This document shows positions 6,562 through 15,368 of a DNA stretch of 16,038 bases, piece after piece. Positions within the stretch are counted from its first letter, which is position 1. Each line of letters begins with the position of its first letter. Source of the DNA: Flavobacteriales bacterium (GTDB lineage Bacteria; Bacteroidota; Bacteroidia; Flavobacteriales_D; Sanyastnellaceae); contig DQKQ01000203.1 of the NCBI GenBank assembly GCA_015660615.1, forward strand, positions 1 to 16,038. The letters run 5' to 3'. The translations under genes were made by a program, and so were the position numbers. The notes beneath the pieces were generated by a model. It was not told the DNA's origin and did not search any database. It worked only from the letters and a program-made list of their open reading frames with translations.

Positions 6562-9500
6562 CTAAATCTCCGTACCATTATTGGTAACAACAAAGTCCAG
6601 AGAGATAAATTCGATAGATCTCGTTGGTTGCAAGAAGATCTTTCCTCTAATTGTGTTGTTTTCTACATCTGCCTGAGTGGTCGTTGTAGTATCAATAATA
6701 ACTTTGAACCTATCCAGTCCCTGCTGCTGTTGAATTCTAGTAAGAACTGGATTAACAGAGGCTGAGAATCGGGCTAGGGTATCCTCTCGATTAGGCTCGA
6801 ATAGGAAAGTGTCCGCGATTTTTCTAACCTTTCTACGAATATCGATCAACAGTCGTCTTACATTAACCCTGTCAAGAGACGAGGCGGCTGCAAGAAGAGT
6901 TTTCTGTCCAAATATTACTACCCCTTCTGAGGTGGGGAACTTTGTAATTGGATTGATGTCGGCATCGTATAAGGAATCTAGATTTCCACGGCTAAGATTA
7001 ACTGTTGATTGAACTACTCGGCTTAATGCACCGCGTGTGAATCCCGCGGGTGCATACCATGGATACGCCACCTTATCATTAAGAGCAAATGCTCCAATTA
7101 CTGCAACCGACGGTGCACAACGTATATTTGTAAGGGTAGAGGGGTCTGTTACTAATACATCGGGGAAGTATGCAGCTCCAAATGACGTATCTAAGACTCG
7201 ACTCTTAAAGTTATCTACAGTGTTTCCAACGCTAACTGGCTGAAGATTAGATGCTGTTACCAAATTGTTGAGAGCATCTTTCTCTTCGATGTCCATAATA
7301 TAAATGGCATCAAATCTCTCTTCAGTCTTCTCTAAAGCGTGATCAGTAACCTTAGTTTCTCTAATACCTGGAACTGCAAGAATCTGAACATCTACATCTG
7401 ATTTTTCAGACATAACATCGAGAGCTTTCATGTAAGTCTTGATTGTTGGCCCATCTGCCTGTCCTTGGTTTTCATCATCCATTTCTCTAACGCAGGCCAA
7501 GTTACTAAGAGCAGACTTTTCTTTATCGAAAATATTAACTCCATCGTATCCGCCCTGCAGTGGATAGGTGAACTTCAAAAATTTAGTTGAAGCTGGATCG
7601 CTGAAGTCTTTATTAACATTCAACATTCTACCCTGGTTATAAGTGCCATCTTCTTTTCGAATCGAAGCGCTCAAAGAGCCCTTGCGGCGATAGACTGCGT
7701 ATGCCCACTCTTTTGGATCCACTACGTCGCCAGTAGACTTGGTATGAATCTGAATTCTCTCCATAGAGAAGAAATTATTGTTGAATCTATCCGAATCATA
7801 AACGGTTCCACCTGAATCTAAGGCGCCGACGTTATTACCAACCCACGCTGCTTGATCGCTAGTCGCAAAGTGTGGATAGTATTTAGTCCAACCCTTGATG
7901 GCAGTTTCTACGTTTGTATTTCGATTAGGCTCCGTTGCAGAATCTAGAGTCTCGAACTGGAATCCCCATGGAAGTCGTGAATTAACTTCCCGAGAGGGAT
8001 CAGATCCAAGGGCAATATTCTGGCGCAATGGATTTGGAGGCTCATTCATTCTCTGCAGCTCTGCACCTTCTCCAGCCAGATACCGAGTATCTCCCCCGTA
8101 CTGTGTGGCAGGAGCAAGTTCAGCTGAATAAATACTAGAACCAGAAGTTACTAGGTGATAGGGGCCTCGATATGCAATTGGAAGTGCAGTCTTAGGAACA
8201 TTACCGTTCGTAACATCCTTGTGCATTTCCACCCTGATGTGCTTAGAAACGTTGGGGTGAGTTCCTTCAACCACGACTCTCTGGTTGCCGGCCATCTTAT
8301 CAAAATCGTAATAGATGTTATAATCACCAATTCTTCGGCCGATATAATTGTCCGAGCTTGGATCTAGATTGACACCATTGAACGTCTCAATTGCAGCATC
8401 TTCACTCGTGGGAATTCCAAGAGGTGGAATGATGCGCTTGACTATGACATCAAACTGTCCATAAGAATTATCAAGCTTGCCGTTCTTAATATTTTCAACT
8501 TGAACGCGGAATTGATTGCTTCCGTTTATTCCATCGTTTAAAGAATGAAGCCTAAATAAATCTTTATTAGTAGATCCGAATATCTGGGAACAGGTCCACG
8601 GAGCAAATGCCGTCCGGAATCTGTCTTGCCATCCTTCATAGTTCGGAATTGTGGCAGATCCATCATTTCTACCGAGAGAGCTAGTGAGCAGGAATACAAT
8701 TGGTTCTAAATTAGATCCAGTAGGTACCCACATCTCGCCGCCGGCCAGGACTCCCGAGCCAGTGACCACCGCAATATTGGGATTAACTGTGTAGTAGTTG
8801 TAGAGATAATGGCCGGCTTCTTGAATCTTCATCGGGTCCGTATTGAGGACGTTTGGCAAGTAAGAAGGGCTCCATGGAGAAAGTGAAGCAGTTACTACGC
8901 TGGGGTAAGCTTCAGTGTCTTTATGACCATTAAGTAAAATAGTAAAGTTATAAGCTTGCGTGGATGTTACATCCGCATCACCGATAAATCCGCCGCCCTG
9001 GTCGATTCCGTAGCCGCCCCTAAAGCTTGTCACTGGAGCATTATTATCATAACCAGAACCACTAAGGGAAGCAATGACTCCAGATGGACACATTACTACT
9101 CCTCGAAGAATTGGTACAGAATTTATAGCTCCAGGAGCTCCACCAGTGAGATTTTCTTCAAGTGTTGCGCCGGATACACCTTGAACTGTAAATACTCCAG
9201 TTGTCGTTGATGTGGATCCCAGCTTAGCACTGTTGCCGATCTCTCCAGTCTCTCCAGATCCATCAGCCGTAACGGTGACAAGGGACGTGCCTGGTACGTT
9301 GATGCTTGATTGAGCAGCGCCGATGGCCTCAATCGCAGTATCTATCGTAGCAGCCACAGCTTCGTTCATTGTTGCAGCTACGGAACTGTATGTGCTCCCG
9401 ACTACGAATCCACTAGCTGTTGCATTTGCAGTAAGTGTTGTTGCTGTGCCAGCACTATTTGTAACAACGACAGTTGCCGCGTTAGCGGGGGTTCCTCCGC

Positions 9501-10758
9501 CAGTACCAGTAGAGGTACCAATAGTAACGTCTTGGTCTGTGCCAGCCGCATCTTGGGTTATCAGGCCGCCGCCAGCGCCAGTCTGCGTTAGAGCGGCGAC
9601 CGATGCTCCGAGCGCCCCTGCTCCACCCCAAGGTCCGAAGTTTGCAGCACCAGTTCCAGTGTCTGCCGTCTGTGAACCGCGAAACTGAATCTTGACTCCA
9701 ACGGTATTGGCAACTGTCGCAACAAATACGCTGAATGGATCTCCGCCAGTCCCATCGACACCAGAAGTGTTGCATAAGTTCCAAGACGATCCAAACGCCA
9801 GCATGGCATTTCCACTGGTGGCCCAGCTTCCGCCCCATTCTCCCGCGGTCGTCATGCTCGCTGTGCTTTTGTCTCCGTTGATGACGGCGGCGATCCGGGC
9901 AGCAAAATTGGCAAAGCCTGTGAGATTACCTCCAGAGCCGTCGTTGGACGAAATCTTCACCTCGTGGGTACCTACGGAGGCGCCGTAGATGTCATTGTTG
10001 TTAACGCCTGTAAAAGTATATGTCAGCCCACTCAGGCTCACCCCATCGTTGCCAACCAACCCTGTAGACGCAGGAAACGTAATGGTGAACCAGGCCGTCC
10101 CCATGCCGCTAGCGGTGAAACTGTTGCTCATGTATATGCCTCCGCCAGAGGCGGTTGCGCCATCAGAAATAATTGCGCCATCACCGGTTGGCAGTGCTTG
10201 AGCATCAGCAACTGTCAGTGTCGCGGTGGCATTAGCAGCCCCTTCGACTTCTTGGAGTCCCGCATCTTCAAAGACGCTGCTTCCTGCCGATGAGGACATG
10301 AAAGCGCCGAGCATGTAAGTTCTACCAAGAGTTTCGGCGGTAGAATATGCGAAGTCATTATTTCCTAAATACCCGTTCCCGCGGACGAGCCGTTGGCCAA
10401 CGGTGAATCCGGCGTTCTTTACGCCACCCGCTTGAATAGAGTTAGAATCGGAGTCTGAAGTAGCTGCAGTGCTTCTTTTTGCACCTGTCCCCACCCCAAG
10501 AACTCTCAAATAAGTTCCTGCTCGAGAGTTTTTCATCCACTCGTACATGGCCAGTGGTCCAAGCTTTGCTCCATCAGTGCTACCGAATATAGCCACAAAA
10601 TCTTGCCAGGTCGCGAATGTCTGTGGGACGAATGCGGGACCCTGCTGTGCGGTTCCGATAACTCCGGCTGGAGTACCCTGAGGCTTAATAGCAGTTGGTC
10701 CGCTGAGATCGATCTCTCTCGTACCAACTCCAGGGCTTCTAAATGTAAGTTCTGCCAT
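6562..10758 (-). CDS. Giant tail sheath protein, second copy (sheath 2)
   Basis: This 1398-residue protein belongs to the phage tail sheath family (T4 gp18, 659 residues). Its N-terminus, with FRSPGVGTREIDL and GTPAGVIGTAQQGPAFVP (residues 6-45), and its C-terminus, with FGQKTLLAAASSLDRVNVRR (about 1282-1301) and RSIEFISLDFVVTN, match sheath 1 and hold the conserved core that polymerises around the tube. Shared blocks in between include TASLSPWSPSYLPNVLNTDP and the NLDPSSDNYIGRRIGD region. It differs from sheath 1 mainly by an inserted block at residues 172-545. The start is ATG at 10758 with AGGAG seven bases upstream. It lies 37 bases after sheath 1 and 47 before the tube gene. Whether both sheaths enter one tail, or this one decorates or replaces the other, cannot be read from sequence. 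Confidence 0.93.
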   Translation of the reverse strand: MAELTFRSPGVGTREIDLSGPTAIKPQGTPAGVIGTAQQGPAFVPQTFATWQDFVAIFGSTDGAKLGPLAMYEWMKNSRAGTYLRVLGVGTGAKRSTAATSDSDSNSIQAGGVKNAGFTVGQRLVRGNGYLGNNDFAYSTAETLGRTYMLGAFMSSSAGSSVFEDAGLQEVEGAANATATLTVADAQALPTGDGAIISDGATASGGGIYMSNSFTASGMGTAWFTITFPASTGLVGNDGVSLSGLTYTFTGVNNNDIYGASVGTHEVKISSNDGSGGNLTGFANFAARIAAVINGDKSTASMTTAGEWGGSWATSGNAMLAFGSSWNLCNTSGVDGTGGDPFSVFVATVANTVGVKIQFRGSQTADTGTGAANFGPWGGAGALGASVAALTQTGAGGGLITQDAAGTDQDVTIGTSTGTGGGTPANAATVVVTNSAGTATTLTANATASGFVVGSTYSSVAATMNEAVAATIDTAIEAIGAAQSSINVPGTSLVTVTADGSGETGEIGNSAKLGSTSTTTGVFTVQGVSGATLEENLTGGAPGAINSVPILRGVVMCPSGVIASLSGSGYDNNAPVTSFRGGYGIDQGGGFIGDADVTSTQAYNFTILLNGHKDTEAYPSVVTASLSPWSPSYLPNVLNTDPMKIQEAGHYLYNYYTVNPNIAVVTGSGVLAGGEMWVPTGSNLEPIVFLLTSSLGRNDGSATIPNYEGWQDRFRTAFAPWTCSQIFGSTNKDLFRLHSLNDGINGSNQFRVQVENIKNGKLDNSYGQFDVIVKRIIPPLGIPTSEDAAIETFNGVNLDPSSDNYIGRRIGDYNIYYDFDKMAGNQRVVVEGTHPNVSKHIRVEMHKDVTNGNVPKTALPIAYRGPYHLVTSGSSIYSAELAPATQYGGDTRYLAGEGAELQRMNEPPNPLRQNIALGSDPSREVNSRLPWGFQFETLDSATEPNRNTNVETAIKGWTKYYPHFATSDQAAWVGNNVGALDSGGTVYDSDRFNNNFFSMERIQIHTKSTGDVVDPKEWAYAVYRRKGSLSASIRKEDGTYNQGRMLNVNKDFSDPASTKFLKFTYPLQGGYDGVNIFDKEKSALSNLACVREMDDENQGQADGPTIKTYMKALDVMSEKSDVDVQILAVPGIRETKVTDHALEKTEERFDAIYIMDIEEKDALNNLVTASNLQPVSVGNTVDNFKSRVLDTSFGAAYFPDVLVTDPSTLTNIRCAPSVAVIGAFALNDKVAYPWYAPAGFTRGALSRVVQSTVNLSRGNLDSLYDADINPITKFPTSEGVVIFGQKTLLAAASSLDRVNVRRLLIDIRRKVRKIADTFLFEPNREDTLARFSASVNPVLTRIQQQQGLDRFKVIIDTTTTTQADVENNTIRGKIFLQPTRSIEFISLDFVVTNNGTEI
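9124..10245 (-). other. Inserted Gly/Ala/Thr-rich domain block within sheath 2
   Basis: Residues about 172-545 have no counterpart in sheath 1, where the flanking blocks are joined directly. The block is rich in Gly, Ala, Thr and Ser with many predicted beta strands. It seems to hold two related beta-alpha-beta modules: one with LSGLTYTFTGVNNNDIYG then FANFAARIAAVINGD (about 242-295), and one with SGFVVGSTYSSVAATMNEAV then SLVTVTADGSGETGEIGNSA (about 449-511). Such modules recur in phage surface and tail proteins. The DNA is clearly more GC-rich than its surroundings over about 9480-10280: positions 9841-9900 have 39 G/C of 60, against 24 of 60 at 12001-12060 in sheath 1. This suggests separate origin or selection. 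A surface-exposed decorative or binding role is inferred. Confidence 0.65.
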
Positions 10759-10795
10759 TATTTTCTCCTAATACCATCTATTAGATACTTATTCA

Positions 10796-13700
10796 TTACA
10801 CGAACAATACGCCACTATTTGTCACAATAAAGTCTATCGCGATAAATTCAATTGATCTGGTTGGTACCACTACAATTCTACCGTTCAACTTATTCTGCTC
10901 AACATCGTCTGTCGTATTATTGGTTCCATCACAAACTACACTGAATTTTTCAATTCCCTGCTGCGACTGGACCAGCGCTAAGATTGGAGCAATCTGCCCA
11001 ACAAATCTCTGTCTGGTTGCTGGGGTATTGGGCTCAAATAGCAGCTTATCAGCAATTTGAACCACCAGTCTTTTAACTTCTAGAAGCATTCTGCGGACAT
11101 TAACTCTATCTAGAGATGATTTCGCTTTCTGCAACGTCTTCTGGCCAAATATTACAAATCCTCCCTGCGGAAAATTGGCAATTGGATTGATTCTTGCATC
11201 GTAGAGATTGTCTCTATCTGCAGTCGAGAGCCTGACTTCGGTGTTTACTACCGCGCCTAATGATCCACGATTGAATCCGGCTGGTGCAAACCAAGGATAG
11301 GCTACTAGATCGTTATAACCCAGCGCTCCATAGGCCACTACCGAAGATGGAACTCTTACTGCCCTATTATTAATAGGATCGTTTAGATATACATCTGGAT
11401 AATAAGTGGCGCCGTAATTATTGTCCACGCCGCGGCCGTCAAATTGCTCGGCAGTTTCTCTAGGATTACTGAACGCGTCTGAATCATCATAGAGCCTATT
11501 CTCGTCTTCATCATAGTGCTGAATGTCCATTACGAACATTGCCATTGAATACTCTCTGTTCAGTCTTAAGGCTTTATCGGTGATAAATGGATCTCTAATC
11601 CCAGGAATTGCCAGCAAATTAGTATTTACGATCATGGGATCAGTCATCAGCTCTACTGCTTTTCTATAAGAAAAGATTATGTTGTTAAGAGAGCCAGCGC
11701 CCGACATGGATGCGTCGTCAGTTCCATTTAATCCAAGTCCACCGGTGAAATCTGAACCGCCCTTTCCGCCAGCATCTGTCGAAGCAGCTCGGTCCCTCAA
11801 TAGCCTAATATCTTTATCTAGCGCATTTACACCATCAAATCCACCGTAAAAAATATTAGTAAATTTGGCAAAATCTGTAAAGCGATTAAACTTGACTGAG
11901 CTAGAATTTATCAGTGAAGCAAAAGTGATTCTATTGAGGCCAGAAACGCTATCGTATACTCGATAATCGCTACCGTCCACTTCTGCCTTTCGGAAGTAGC
12001 ACGCTTGAATCATGTGTTCGTTGGCTGACCCTGTAAGAGTAGAAAAATTCGTTTCAGTATTAACTAAAGCGACTCTTGCAAGGGTGAATTTATTGTTATT
12101 GAATACGTCCTTGCCAGAACCGGTGACCAAGTTTCCAAGTTTTTCAATTCCGTTAAATCTGGTATAAGCGCCGACTAATGGGTTGAAGGTGCTTCCAGCG
12201 TTTGGATCCAAGCAAGGAGTGGCAATCCCGCTAGTACTATAAGAAGAACTAACTGGAATTTGAGCTGTCATTGCTCCCCAATAGAGCCTGGGATCGATTC
12301 TTTCATTTTCTCCGACGGCTCCCTTAAACCCAACGCTTGTCTGCTTAGTCTTACCTCTAGTTACCTTAAATCTATAGGGTAATGGAGGAATAATCGCACC
12401 AGACAACATGAGGTTTAAGCCACCAGCAGGTGCATCAGCCGAAGAAAATGCTCCTCCCATTCTTAAGTTGTTTGTAGATGTAGTCGTGACTTGCTTTCCG
12501 AAAGACTGAATTCCAGTGCTTACGTCAGTAAGGGTATCGGAAGTTTTCATCACTGGGATGCCGCGATATCCAAAGGGGAGTGCCACGTCGGGAACTACGC
12601 CTCGATAAACGTTATCGTTAATTACAACTCTAATATTAGCTGACTTGTTGGGATATTTTCCACTGATAACAAGTCGGCGCTCTGCGGGATCTTCAGCATC
12701 AAAATCATATTTGACTTTCATGTCTCCGACCTGACGGCCGATGAAACGATCGCTGTTGGGATCTAGACTTAAGTTGGGGAATGTCTCAATATATTGCTTA
12801 GCTGTGTCTAAATCATCAAGCTTTCTTACTTCGAGATTAAATGATCCATACTGGTCAGCCTTGTCTGTAGACGCTACAATGGCGCTAATAGAGATCTTTA
12901 ATTTATCATTAGAATAAATTCCATCACTCAAAGATTCCACGTGGAATAGATCGAATTCTTGCGTGCCAAATGGCTGAGATATGAAGGACGTTGTCCGAGC
13001 AGTCCTATAGCGAGTATCGAATCGTCCAAAGGAGTTCATCCAACTATCACTTAGGCCTACGGCGTTAGTTATTCCAGAGCCGCTCATCAGAGCCACTGAG
13101 TTATCTTTGAAGCTTACAGGAGCTAGTTCATCTGCTACCGCTAAATCTAGATATAATAGGTGCTCTTCAGTTTGAAAGGCATCAGGATCTGTATTGAGAG
13201 ATTTGCCGATATAATGTGAGCTAGCAGGGTTAAGGGATGCAGTAAAAATTCTTAATCCTGGAACACCATCGCCATTGCCCCATCGCTGACCCGATGAAGA
13301 AGAAACAACGTATTTAAATGTCTGATATTGCGGCTTCACAGTAGCTTTAGTAGTATTGTCTGCCGTCATAATTTGCGCTAAGCACTTTCCAGTCTCTGCG
13401 CCCAATAGCCACGATGTAGATATTGATTGATCAAAAGATGCAATAAATGATCTAGACCCAGTAGTGTTAAAAATAACTCCACGCGTCAAGAACACTTCGT
13501 TTTCTGTGCCGGCTATGTAAGTCGTATCTCTAGTAGAAAGATCTGGGAAGCTCATATTGTCGCTGAAAATCGGAAATCCCACCCCCTCTTCAGAGGATGA
13601 TATGTAATGAACGGCCGCTAAAAACTGTACAGCGCCATTTTTTGTAGCGCCGGTGTTTGTTGCTGTATCCGCAGTATCGGAAGCGACAACTTTCCAGCCG

Positions 13701-14026
13701 GCATTTTTTACAACCCCATAGCTTACTGTGTTGCTCATATCCGTAGATGTAGTGTTGGCTCCGGCGCCAAGAACGCGAGTATAAGTTACGGCCTCCTTGA
13801 ATTTAAGATATTCCCTAACTGCATAGGGGCCGAAGCGATCGGGGTCTAAAGTTCCAAATCTAGTTTCAAAATCTGCATAGGATCCGAGTGAAACCGGAAC
13901 GAATGCTGGACCTTTCTCCGCAGTACCAATTACTCCTGCAGGAGTTCCGAGAGGAGCCTTCTGCCTTTGGGAAAGGTCTATTTCCTGCTCAAAAAATCCT
14001 GGAGATCGGAATGTTTGTTCTGCCAT
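10796..14026 (-). CDS. Tail sheath protein, first copy (sheath 1)
   Basis: This 1076-residue protein is a phage tail sheath protein homologous to the next gene. Conserved ends: FRSPGFFEQEIDLS and GTPAGVIGTAEKGPAFVP (residues 6-44), and FGQKTLQKAKSSLDRVNVRR (about 960-980) with RSIEFIAIDFIVTN near the end. The central part carries SLNTDPDAFQTEEHLLY and LDPNSDRFIGRQVGD blocks shared with sheath 2. Sheath proteins assemble as stacked hexamers around the tube and contract to drive it through the host envelope. At about 1.6 times the length of T4 gp18 it must carry extra outer domains. The start is ATG at 14026 with GAGGAG eight bases upstream. It follows the gp15-like gene by 61 bases and a candidate promoter lies in that gap. 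No frame break is seen. Confidence 0.93.
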   Translation of the reverse strand: MAEQTFRSPGFFEQEIDLSQRQKAPLGTPAGVIGTAEKGPAFVPVSLGSYADFETRFGTLDPDRFGPYAVREYLKFKEAVTYTRVLGAGANTTSTDMSNTVSYGVVKNAGWKVVASDTADTATNTGATKNGAVQFLAAVHYISSSEEGVGFPIFSDNMSFPDLSTRDTTYIAGTENEVFLTRGVIFNTTGSRSFIASFDQSISTSWLLGAETGKCLAQIMTADNTTKATVKPQYQTFKYVVSSSSGQRWGNGDGVPGLRIFTASLNPASSHYIGKSLNTDPDAFQTEEHLLYLDLAVADELAPVSFKDNSVALMSGSGITNAVGLSDSWMNSFGRFDTRYRTARTTSFISQPFGTQEFDLFHVESLSDGIYSNDKLKISISAIVASTDKADQYGSFNLEVRKLDDLDTAKQYIETFPNLSLDPNSDRFIGRQVGDMKVKYDFDAEDPAERRLVISGKYPNKSANIRVVINDNVYRGVVPDVALPFGYRGIPVMKTSDTLTDVSTGIQSFGKQVTTTSTNNLRMGGAFSSADAPAGGLNLMLSGAIIPPLPYRFKVTRGKTKQTSVGFKGAVGENERIDPRLYWGAMTAQIPVSSSYSTSGIATPCLDPNAGSTFNPLVGAYTRFNGIEKLGNLVTGSGKDVFNNNKFTLARVALVNTETNFSTLTGSANEHMIQACYFRKAEVDGSDYRVYDSVSGLNRITFASLINSSSVKFNRFTDFAKFTNIFYGGFDGVNALDKDIRLLRDRAASTDAGGKGGSDFTGGLGLNGTDDASMSGAGSLNNIIFSYRKAVELMTDPMIVNTNLLAIPGIRDPFITDKALRLNREYSMAMFVMDIQHYDEDENRLYDDSDAFSNPRETAEQFDGRGVDNNYGATYYPDVYLNDPINNRAVRVPSSVVAYGALGYNDLVAYPWFAPAGFNRGSLGAVVNTEVRLSTADRDNLYDARINPIANFPQGGFVIFGQKTLQKAKSSLDRVNVRRMLLEVKRLVVQIADKLLFEPNTPATRQRFVGQIAPILALVQSQQGIEKFSVVCDGTNNTTDDVEQNKLNGRIVVVPTRSIEFIAIDFIVTNSGVLFV

Positions 14027-14054
14027 GTGTCTATCTCCTCAAGCTCTATTGCTG

Positions 14055-14083
14055 TCTATAGTAAGTATTAATGTTAAACTCAA
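14055..14083 (-). promoter_or_regulatory. Candidate sigma70-type promoter before sheath 1
   Basis: On the minus strand TTGAGT (14078-14083), a 17-base AT-rich spacer and TATAGA (14055-14060) each match four of six consensus bases. They lie in the gap between the gp15-like and sheath 1 genes, about 30 bases before the ATG. An extra promoter for the abundant sheath and tube proteins would make sense, but AT-rich phage gaps give such matches by chance. Confidence 0.35.
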
Positions 14084-14087
14084 AAAA

Positions 14088-15368
14088 TTATTTTGGTGTG
14101 AGTACTATTTCGCCCAAATCGAAGGTTATTTGTTCTCTATACACAGTTTCACCTTTTCTTTGATTGCGAGATTTGATATTAAGCTTCTGCTTTACCATTT
14201 CTCCAGTAACTTCATCTTGATAAACTCTTTCAACTGTTAACGGTTCTCTTCCTGCTGTCGTACCACCGACCGTGGTAGTTTTATAATAAGCTGGGTTTGG
14301 AGTGACGGCGTCACCGCCTATTACTCCTGCTTTCCTTGGATCATCCATAGTATTTAAATCTTGCATTATATAATCGTCTGGTTTTCCGCTGGGTATTCCA
14401 GCGACTACAATAGATTCTGGCATCGCTGAAACTTGCGTCATATCAAATGTGATTTGTGGAGCAGATATATATTTTCTGATCGTGCTCTCTTCTCCTGGAA
14501 AACTGGGATTGATGATATAACCTGTGACTTCGACGCTCAACGTGTATTTAATTATTCTCTCATCGTCTGAGAAATCATCAAAATTTAGCTCAGAGCCCAA
14601 AGAATCTCCAAAAAATGCAGTAAAATAATATCCTTTATCGGTTTCAATCCTAAAGGTTCTGCCTCCTTGACTGTGATAAGAAGACATAATAGCGTCTAAA
14701 ATTCTATTCATTTGCTGCATGTATTGCGCCCAGATAGTTATATCATAAGTTGCAGTAAAATACTTGGGAGCGCGCATCGTGAATATTTCAAAAATATTGT
14801 TGCTTATTTTTTGGGATATAAGCTTTCCTTCTTTAAAAATTGGATCAACCACTCTCTCTGGTCGCCGACGAGCGATCTCTCCCGGAACAGTTCCGCTACC
14901 ATCTTTAGCTGCGGAATCTATATTGGGAACATAGTGACCTGAAAATGCACGATCATCGGCATTTTCTAAACCTTCCTTGTTCACCAATCTCTGATAGGAA
15001 GGATCTTTAGAAGAAAGCTTCTTTTTAATGACTATATCTGCTGTCTGGTTAGTGCCCGCGCCGTGAGTGGCTGATTGGTTTACTCCGCTTCGTAAAATAG
15101 ATACTAGTGGAAGAATCAAAGCTCCAGCCTTATCTCTAAGGGGCTTTTTCCTTCTTAATACTGCAAATCTCTCTCCAGTAGCAAATACCACGGGAATTCT
15201 CTTAGAATTTTTATTATTCTCTTTATAATATAACGGAATATCTTCGTTAAAAAGCTTAAAAAGAGCTCTATCTACATCTTCTATAGTGCAAGATGGAACT
15301 ATTATGTCATTCGCTCGAGAAGATCCAGCTGGACGTGCATTGGGACTAGTTTGATAATAAGTTGACAT
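14088..15368 (-). CDS. Tail terminator / sheath stabiliser, T4 gp15-like
   Basis: The 426-residue product resembles T4 gp15 (272 residues), the hexameric cap on the sheath and tube that binds the neck. The same ordered blocks are seen: RIPVVFATGERFAVLRRKKP (residues 57-76) and ILPLVSILRSGV (85-96); then MRAPKYFTATYDITIWAQYM (198-217) with a helix MNRILDAIMSSY; then FDDFSDDERIIKYTLSVEVT (263-282) followed by GYIINP. The T4 protein has matching IRVPITYAS, ETILPRINL, YELSIFTRYEDDM and RRIEWSLTFEVNGW blocks in that order, as I recall it. A loop of about 100 residues (96-190) and a C-terminal tail of about 135 residues account for the extra length. The start ATG at 15368 shares one base with the previous stop (TAATG), with AAGGAGGG just before, so translation is probably coupled. 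Its place before the sheath genes supports the call. Confidence 0.7.
   Translation of the reverse strand: MSTYYQTSPNARPAGSSRANDIIVPSCTIEDVDRALFKLFNEDIPLYYKENNKNSKRIPVVFATGERFAVLRRKKPLRDKAGALILPLVSILRSGVNQSATHGAGTNQTADIVIKKKLSSKDPSYQRLVNKEGLENADDRAFSGHYVPNIDSAAKDGSGTVPGEIARRRPERVVDPIFKEGKLISQKISNNIFEIFTMRAPKYFTATYDITIWAQYMQQMNRILDAIMSSYHSQGGRTFRIETDKGYYFTAFFGDSLGSELNFDDFSDDERIIKYTLSVEVTGYIINPSFPGEESTIRKYISAPQITFDMTQVSAMPESIVVAGIPSGKPDDYIMQDLNTMDDPRKAGVIGGDAVTPNPAYYKTTTVGGTTAGREPLTVERVYQDEVTGEMVKQKLNIKSRNQRKGETVYREQITFDLGEIVLTPK

Noticed and set aside
9323..9688. Plus-strand open frames opposite the sheath 2 insert
   Set aside because: They arise from the GC-rich, Gly/Ala-rich codons on the other strand; there is no ribosome site and the products are low-complexity.
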